Made by a program: the position numbers and the translations under genes | Shown: positions 56,885 to 64,000 of the stretch, piece by piece | Layout of the letters: each line of letters starts with the position of its first letter | Position numbering within the stretch: the stretch's first letter is position 1 | The notes under the pieces: model-generated | What the model was told of the DNA's origin: nothing | Seen by the model: the letters and a program-made list of their open reading frames with translations, nothing else | Databases searched by the model: none | Assembly: GCA_027943335.1 (NCBI GenBank) | Contig: BSBK01007733.1 | Span: 1-64,000, forward strand | DNA from: Chamaecyparis obtusa | Taxonomy: Eukaryota > Streptophyta > Pinopsida > Cupressales > Cupressaceae | Length of the DNA: 64,000 nt | Reading direction: 5' to 3'

Positions 56885-59800
56885 TCAGGTGTGCAGAGAA
56901 AAACCAAGATGGCTAACCTCCTCCTTTGTCAGCCATGATGAATCTTCAACAGGTCGTCCTTTCCACTTGACCAGATATTCTTCATATGTCCTGTTCCTTG
57001 TGCTTCTGCCAACACGACTGTCCAGTATATCTTCGATCTCCTTAGTGTCTGAACTAGTTGCTGGAATACTCCACTGTGCTGCTGTGATCTCATTTTCAAC
57101 ACCTCCTTCATGATACTCTGTCAGATCTGAAATGTTAAACACTGGTGAAATATTTAGCTCAGTAGGCAATTCTAACTCATATGCGTTTCCTGAATCATGT
57201 TTCTTCAGTATTCTACATGGCCCAAACTTCTTCATTTTCAACTTGTTATATGTACCAACCGGAAACCGCTCGTTCCGCAAATGAACCATGACTTCATCAC
57301 CAACCTAAAATTCCTTATACCTCCTTTTCTCATCTGCCTTAACCTTATACTGTGCATTCATCTTGGTAATATGCTTCCTCACCTCCTCGTGGATGTTCTT
57401 CAAGTGTTCTGCAAAATCTTCAGCTTCGGCACTACTTATTTCTCCTTTATCTATCTTCCTCAATTCAAATGCATTTCTCGGACTACTTCTATATACAATC
57501 TGGAATGGTGATTTACCAGTGCTCCTGTTGACAAAATTATTGTATGCGAATTCTACCTGTGGTAAAATCAAATCCCATCCTGTTGGCTTATCTCCAACCA
57601 AACATCTCAGCAAATTTTCCAAACTCCTATTCACCACCTCTGTCTGTCCATCAGTCTGTGGATGATGTGATGAACTAAACTTTAAATCTATCTTCAACTT
57701 CTTCCACAATGTACGCCAGAAATATCCAACAAACTTAGTGTCCCGATCTGAAACTATGGTCTTTGGCAAACCATGAAGTCTCATTACTTCTCTAAAAAAC
57801 AATTCTGCTACATGAACAGCATCATTAGTCTTCTTGCAGGGAATGAAATGTGCCATCTTTAAAAATCGGTCAACTACTACAAAAATTGAATCATGTCCCC
57901 GCTGTGTCCTCGGTAAACCAAGAACAAAGTCCATACTGATATCCTCCCAAGGCTTCTCTGGTACAGGTAATGGCTGATACAACCTTGAATTCTGCTTCAC
58001 TCCTTTCTCCATCTAACATACTCTGCAAATCTGTACAAACTTCTTCACATCTTGCTGCAACTGTGGCCAATAATAATTCTCACTAACCAAAGAAAGGGTT
58101 TTGTCATGACCAAAATATCCAGCCAATCCTCTGCTATGCTTCTCCTTGATGAGATTCTCCCTCATAGAACTTCGTGGAATGCACAACTGACTCCCTCTGA
58201 ATAGCATATCATCTTGGATGATAAAATCCAACCATTTCATCCTATCTAGAGTAACAGGTTCTGTACAAGCTTTCCAAGCTTCACCAAAATCAGGATCCTC
58301 TGGATACGAATTATTGAGTTCCTTGAACCCAACCACTTCAATCTGCATTTCTGTCAGCAATAGTTGCCTTCTGCTAAGAGCATCTACAACCCTATTAGAC
58401 TTTCCACTCCTATGTTTCAAAACAAATGTATAACTCTGCAAAAACTCAACCCATTTCAAATGCCTTTGATTCAATTTTCTTTAAATATTCAAATATTGCA
58501 AAGCTTGATGATCAGTATACAAAACAAACTCCTTAGGAAGCAGATAGTGCCTCCATTTTTTCAATGCCTGAACTATAGCATAAAATTCTTGATCATAAAC
58601 AGAATATTTTCTCTTGGCATCATTTAATTTCTCACTGAAATAAGCAACATGTTTACCTTCTTGGCTCATAACAGCTCCTATTGCAGTACCACTAGCATCA
58701 CAATCTACTTGAAACACCTTATTAAAATTTGGAAGTGCTAAAACATGTTGTTCTGTAACTTTTCATTTCAATAATTGAAAACTCTTTTCTGCCCCATTAG
58801 TCCACTTAAACTATTTTCTATCCCCTCTCATTGTTTCAGTCAAGGGTCCACAAATACTGCTAAAATTTTTGATAAACTTTCTATAAAAGCTAGCTAGACC
58901 ATGAAAAGATCTTACCTCAGTAGCACTCCTTGGAGTAGGCCATTCAAGGATAGCCTGTACCTTCTCTGGGTCTATTTTTAGACCTTCTGCTAAGATTACA
59001 AATCTCAAATACACTAACTCTTTCTTCACAAAACTGCACTTCTTCAAGTTAATCAACAATTTCTCATCTCTCAACTTCTCAAACACCATACGAATATGCA
59101 TCATATGTTCCTCCAATGTCTTGCTAAAAATCAAAATATCATCTAGGTAAACAATGACAAACTTACCTAGAAATTCTTTCAGAACCTCATTCATGAGCCG
59201 CATGAAAGTGCTCGGTGCATTGGTTAGCCCAAAAGACATGACTAACCACTCATATAGTCCTTCCTTTGTCTTAAAGGTAGTCTTCCATTCATCTCCTTTT
59301 CTGATCTGAATCTGATGATATCCACTTTTGAGATCTATCTTTGAGAAATACACAGCTCCACTCAAATAGTCCATAATATCATCCATTCGTGGTAATGGAA
59401 ACCTGTACTTGATTGTGATCTTGTTTATTACTCTAGAATCTGTACACATCCTCCATTCTCCATTCTTCTTTGGTGCTAATATTGTTGGTACAGCACAGGG
59501 ACTCAGACTCTCATGGATCAATCCTTTCTGTAACAACTCATGTACTTATCTGTTCAACTCCTCACTTTCTGCAAGTGTCAATATGTGTGCTGCCTTGTTT
59601 GGCAAACTCGCTCCTGGGATCAAGTCCATCTGATGACTGATCTTCCTGATTGGTGGTAATCCATTAGACACGTTATCGGATACAATATCCTGAAACTCAT
59701 TCAACAAATCTGTAACTTCTACAGGAACATCTTCTACTTCCTTTTTACCAACTTTTGGAATTAAAGCAAAACATACATGCTCATGCCTCAAACCATCTAG

Positions 59801-61393
59801 AAAATTTCTTCCATCAACAAAAGTTATCCTTGCATTACCACATACCTTTTCTTCAGTCTCCTTCAATGGTTTTAGCTTATGTCGCACTCCATCCTTTGTT
59901 AGGGAATAGGTATTCTCACGGCCATCATGTACAGCACATCTGTCAAACTGCCATGGTCTACCCAACAACATATGACATGCATCCATAGATATGATATCAC
60001 ACAATACCTCATCTTGGTATCCGCCAATCTTGAACTTCACCAGGCATTGTTCGTTGACCATGACCTTGTGGTCATCCTGTACCCAGGCAATCCGATATGG
60101 ATGTGGGTGTTTCTGTCTCTTGAGCTTCAACTTTGTCACCATCTCTTCTGACACCAAATTGTCAGTGCTTCCACTATCGATAATCACATCACAACACTTA
60201 CCTTCACACTTGCACCTGGTGTGAAACAAGCTCCTCCTTTGCTCAGGTTCAATCTCACCACTCAACAGGACTCTTCTGTTAATCAACATTTCTCCTCTTT
60301 CAGCATCTTCAGAATTCGATGATCTGGCATCTTCATCTACATGTGCAATTCTGGCCTGGCCTTCATTTCTCCTGTCTGTTCTGCCTTGGCGCTGAGGACA
60401 TTCAAATGCCCTATGACCTTCTTCTCCACAGTGAAAACATGTTCCACGGAAGCCACCTCTTCCAGATCCTTGTCCTCTTCCTCTTCCTCTTTGATCTCTA
60501 TTATTCTGATCCTCGAAGTGATTGGAATTATTTCCTCGCTGATTCTGACTGCTACTGGCCTCATCATTCTTTTTCAAATCTCCATTTCGGCCACCATATG
60601 ACCATCCACCAGATCGTCCACCGCGACCTCTTCTGTTTTGTCTGCTCTCAAACTTCTTGTTCAGCTTTTCCTCTACTTTTAGGACAAACTGGTATGCCTC
60701 TTCAATACTATTCATTCGAACCAGATTCAGCTCCTCCTGAATGCTTGGCCTTAACCTATTAAGGTATCGGGCAACTTTCTCCTTATCAGCTTTTGCATCA
60801 CTTGTTCTGATGAGAAATCGATAGAACTCATCTGTATACTCATGAACAGATCTCCCTGCTTGCTTCAAACTCTGCATTTTCTTTAGTAGGTCAAGCTCAT
60901 AATCAACAGGAATGAACTGTCGCTTCAATTTGTCCACCATCCGATCCCATTTTGTGATTTTATCTTTCCCTCTTCTATTTCACTCCAATTGAATTTCTTG
61001 CCACCAGATCTTCGCATGACCTTTCGATCTGGCCTTCGCAAATTTGACCATATCAGAATCTTCAACATCTTCATACTCAAAATATTCTTCACATTCATTG
61101 ATCCAGTCGATCAATTCCTCTGGGTTAAGATTTCCAAAAAATGTAGGAACCTCAATCTTAGGTCTTTTCCCAATCTTGGAAATCGCCCGAAAAAGTCTTT
61201 CTTCCTCTTGGTTCACAATTTCAACTTCTCCTTCTTGATATTCTTCTTCAGCTTCATCCTCCCTTTCGTCTCTGACATTAAGATTCATTCCTCTGCGAAT
61301 CTCTTCTTGCAATGCTCGCACTTGTCTCTGCAGCTCTCTAACCTCATGTGTTACAACACCAGCTCTTCTGCCACATTCCCTTCATGGAGGCAT
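56885..61393 (-). pseudogene. Gag-pol of gypsy A element 4
   Basis: 1502 codons in one frame from the ATG at 61393 to the TGA at 56887-56885. Gag (464-codon open piece 60940-59546 plus 61321-60980) has an acidic N-terminus, the WWQEIQLE core, an Arg/Gly-rich linker and the knuckle CFHCGEEGHRAFEC (60398-60439). Protease DSG lies near 60180, [11 protein letters not shown] near 59385 and YLDD at about 59139-59150. RNase H, the integrase with [21 protein letters not shown] and QTEVVNR, and a chromodomain (EEYLVKWKGRPVEDSSW) follow. The eight stops fall at codon 4, about 60979, 59545, 58808, 58765, 58480, 58015 and 57302; six replace CGA, CAA or CAG by a single C-to-T change. All catalytic residues I can place are intact. 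Gag and Pol share a frame, so no frameshift signal separates them. Confidence 0.95.
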
Positions 61394-61480
61394 TTTCGTG
61401 ATGCGCTCTGAAACCCTAGCCACGATCCTGGTGCAAACTGCCTCACAGTCGGCGATCTATTTACACACTCAAGAACTCCT

Positions 61481-61492
61481 GCTCTGATACCA
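61481..61492 (-). promoter_or_regulatory. Primer-binding site of element 4
   Basis: The minus strand reads TGGTATCAGAGC, a perfect initiator tRNA-Met match, two bases after the 5' LTR. Confidence 0.92.
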
Positions 61493-61494
61493 CT

Positions 61495-62352
61495 TGATGA
61501 AGGGTGCTCCCCTTAATACCACAAACACATAACAGAAATAGAGAAACAACAACAATATGCAAGAACAAAAAATTGGCTTCTTATTATCTCCAGAAATGTG
61601 GAATTACAAACTTTCAGAATTACAATATGCAAAGCCACATGGGAATTCCCTTACAATATTCTGTAGGACAAAGCCTTGAACTATTACCCAGATCTACTAC
61701 CCCAGAACTATTCTGAACTGCCTAAGACAATAATACAGCCTTCCTTATATAGGTAATTTTCCACCGCCTGGGAAGGTTCCAGAATTTTAGCCAATAAGGC
61801 CGACCAAACTTAGCATTATTTTATTTTACATTTTATTACATCATAGTCGGCTCAAGATAACCTTTGAAACCTGAACAGAAATTTTGAAGAAAATTATTTT
61901 CTGCCATTTCAGGTGGCCCAACTTCCGAAGACCATAAGTCATCACCAGTTGACCCGCTCGGCTATTATAACCCTATTTTAGAAACGCCACGAAGTGCTCT
62001 ATAGGCTTGATCGGCGCAAGCGCTCGTCACCCAAATTTTTGACCTCATCCGGGGCCTCTAAAGCCTTCAAAATTGAGTTCAAAATTTTTGTACCCTGCTG
62101 CCAATACAGAAAATCTTCAATATCTTCCAATATACACTTGATCTGGCAATGAAATTTTACTGGCAGACTTATACGACCAAAATGAACCTCCGAGAAAGAA
62201 ATCAGACCATTCTGACCACATACGAAAATTACCAAAAATAGTAACTTTTCATAAATAGTAGCTCTGGACAAAATAGCCCTTATTGAATATAAAAATAGAA
62301 ATATTTTTGGGTGATGCAAGATTGCTCTTACACCCAGGATGCTCCTGCATCA
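61495..62352 (-). repeat. 5' LTR of gypsy A element 4
   Basis: 858 bp, with TATA at 61745-61751. Confidence 0.95.
61772..61784 (-). promoter_or_regulatory. Heat-shock element in 5' LTR of element 4
   Basis: GAAGGTTCCAGAA on the plus strand, 20 bp from the TATA box, in the promoter position for this element. Confidence 0.72.
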
Positions 62353-62357
62353 AATGT

Positions 62358-64000
62358 GAGGAATATTTTGAGTATGAAGATGTTGAGGATCCTGATAGGG
62401 TCAAATTTACGAAGGCCAGATTGAAAGGTCATGCGAAGATCTGGTGGCAAGAAATTCAGTTGGAGCAAAATAGAAGAAGGAAAGATAAAATCATAAGATG
62501 GGATTGGATGGTGGATAAATTGAAGCGACAGTTCATTCCTGTTGATTATGAGCTTGACCTAGTAAAGAAAATGCAAAGTTTGAAGCAAGCAGGAAGATCT
62601 ATTCAGGAGTATACAGAGGAGTTCTATCGACTCCTCATCAGAACAGACCATGCAGAAGTTGATAAGGAGAAAGTTGCCCGATACCTTAATGGGTTAAGGC
62701 CAAGCATTCAAGAGGAGTTGAATCTTGTTCGAATGAATAGTATTGAGGAGGTATACCAGTTTTCCCTAAAAGTAGAGGAAAAGTTGAACAAGAAGTTTGA
62801 GAGCAGACAAAATAGAAGAGGTCGTGGTGGAAGATCTGGCGGATGGTCATATGGTGGCCGAAATGAAGATTGAAAAAAGAAGGATGAGGCTAGTAGCAGT
62901 CAGAATCAGAGATGAAATAATTTCAATCATTTCCAAGATCAGAGTAATAGAGATCAAAGAGGAAGAGGAAGAGGACAAGGATCTGGAAGAGGAGGCTTCC
63001 GGGGAACATGTTTTCACTGTGGAGAAGAAGGTCATAGGGCATTTGAATGTCCTCATCGCCAAGGTAGAACAAATAGGAGAAATGAAGGCCAGGCTAGAGT
63101 TGCACATGTAGATGAAGATGCTAGATCATCAAATTCTGAAGATGCTGAAAGAGGAGAAACGCTAATTAACAGAAGAGTCTTGTTGAGTGGTGAGAACGAA
63201 ACTGAACAAAGGAGGAGCCTGTTTCGCACTCGATGCAAGTGTGAGGGTAAATTTTGTGATGTGATTATCGATAATGGAAGCACTGACAATTTGGTGTCAG
63301 AAGAGATGGTGATAAAATTGAAGCTCAATAGACAGAAACACCCACATCCATATTGGATTGCCTAGGTGCAGGATGACCACAAGGTCATGGTCAGTGGAAA
63401 GTGCCTGGTAAAGTTCAAGATCGGTGGGTACCAAGATGAGGTACTATGTGATATCATCTCTATGGATGTATGTCATATGTTATTAGGTAGACCGTGGCAG
63501 TTTGACAGATGTGTTGTACATGATGGTCATGCGAATACCTATTCCCTGACAAAAGATGGAGTGCGACATAAGCTAAAGCCATTGAAAGAGATCGAAGAAA
63601 AGGTATGGGGTAATGCAAGAATAACATTTGTTGATGGAAGAAAATTCTTAGATGGTATGAGGCATGAGCATGTGTGTTTTGCTTTAATTTTAAAAGTTGG
63701 TAAAGAAGAAGTAGAGGATGTACCTGTAGAGGTTGCAGATTTATTGAATGAGTTTCAGGATATTGTATTTGATAATGTACCTGATGGATTACCACCAGTA
63801 AAGAAGATCAGTCATCAGATAGATTTGATTCCAGGAGCCAGTTTGCCAAACAAGGCAGCACATAGAATGACACCAACAGAAAGTGAAGAGTTGAACAGAC
63901 AAGTACACGAGTTATTGCAGAAGGGGTTGATTCGAGAGAGTCTAAGTCCCTGTGCTGTACCAACGGTATTAGCACCAAAAAAGAATGAAGAGTAGAGGAT
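62358..64000 (+). pseudogene. Gag-pol of element 3, right part, running off the window
   Basis: Resumes with EEYFEYEDVEDPDRV in the frame interrupted at 55988; the insertion plus duplication is 6369 bp, a multiple of three. It continues through WWQEIQLEQNRR, the Gag C-terminus, a stop at about 62871, the zinc knuckle near 63008-63049, the protease (IIDNGSTDN, where the catalytic DSG has become DNG), stops at 63363 and 63993 (both TGG to TAG), and the start of RT (VPTVLAPKKN). RT, integrase and the 3' LTR lie outside the window. Confidence 0.92.

Larger units (their letters stand above)
55989..62352 (-). mobile_element. Gypsy family A element 4, best preserved copy
   Basis: 6364 bp on the minus strand, with two 858-bp LTRs (5' LTR 61495-62352, 3' LTR 55989-56846) and target duplication AATGT at 55984-55988 and 62353-62357. 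It is inserted in gag of element 3, a member of its own family, in opposite orientation. About 37 LTR differences were counted by eye (about 4%). Gag-pol has no frameshift and eight premature stops. Confidence 0.97.
54738..64000 (+). mobile_element. Gypsy family A element 3 (continues past the window), split by element 4
   Basis: Starts TGATGCAGG at 54738 with an 847-bp 5' LTR, a PBS and gag up to 55988. Element 4 occupies 55989-62352; gag-pol resumes at 62358 and runs off the window end. The possible left target site is AAATG (54733-54737); the right one is outside. Its LTR is more divergent from elements 1, 2 and 4 than they are from each other (for example around 54855-54910), so it may represent an older subgroup. 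Confidence 0.93.

Noticed and set aside
59755..60762. Plus-strand ORFs inside element 4 (His/Leu/Phe-rich)
   Set aside because: Antisense shadows of the minus-strand gag-protease frame; the same shadows appear opposite gag in elements 1-3.
7721..61492. PBS-like TGGTATCAGAGC sites as tRNA genes
   Set aside because: Only the 12-14 bases matching the tRNA 3' end are present; no cloverleaf or A and B boxes are nearby.

Overview
This window is plant nuclear DNA, AT-rich and built almost entirely of nested, decayed LTR retrotransposons. The plant assignment rests on three things: primer-binding sites matching the 3' end of plant initiator tRNA-Met (TGGTATCAGAGC and one-base variants), chromodomain-bearing Ty3/gypsy elements together with Ty1/copia elements, and one truncated gene of the land-plant DUF247 family. 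The repeat density and deep nesting fit a large seed-plant genome, possibly a gymnosperm; the species cannot be told from the sequence. I found no intact host gene, RNA gene or CRISPR array.

Layout. 1-2240: broken unassigned coding sequence ending in a LINE-like tail. 2280-4345: TTAGGTC-type satellite with a 420-bp higher-order period and (GA)n blocks. 4941-5206: array of 15-bp dyad motifs. 5247-22313: a three-level nest. A 5'-truncated chromodomain gypsy element (family B, 3' LTR at 21291-22313) was split by an 8.5-kb non-autonomous element (6409-20775, TSD GGAAG), which was itself split by a family A gypsy element (10733-16614, TSD ACATC). 22335-26242: a second, reverse-strand member of the non-autonomous family. 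26243-39640: a duplicated ~2.5-kb segment (U1 and U2) carrying a 1.3-kb LINE-like insertion in U1, an LTR fragment between the copies, and a complete family A gypsy element in U2 (31435-37799, TSD CATAT). 40192-45683: a decayed copia element. 45684-52850: AT-rich DNA with a 1646-bp tandem duplication. 53536-64000: a DUF247 gene cut by a reverse-strand copia LTR, whose element is cut by a family A gypsy copy (54738 to beyond the window), which is in turn cut inside gag by another family A copy on the minus strand (55989-62352, TSD AATGT).

Functional picture. Family A gypsy elements encode one continuous Gag-protease-RT-RNase H-integrase-chromodomain frame between ~859-bp LTRs. Most of their LTRs carry a perfect three-unit heat-shock element (TTCnnGAAnnTTC) just upstream of the TATA box. 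All copies are dead, mostly through C-to-T and G-to-A changes producing TAG, TGA and TAA stops. The most unusual content is the non-autonomous family at 6409-20775 and 22335-26242, with traces at 30106-30802. It has LTRs, PBS and PPT, a coiled-coil Gag with an array of zinc knuckles, and a second long ORF conserved between divergent copies, but I see no reverse transcriptase or integrase in it.
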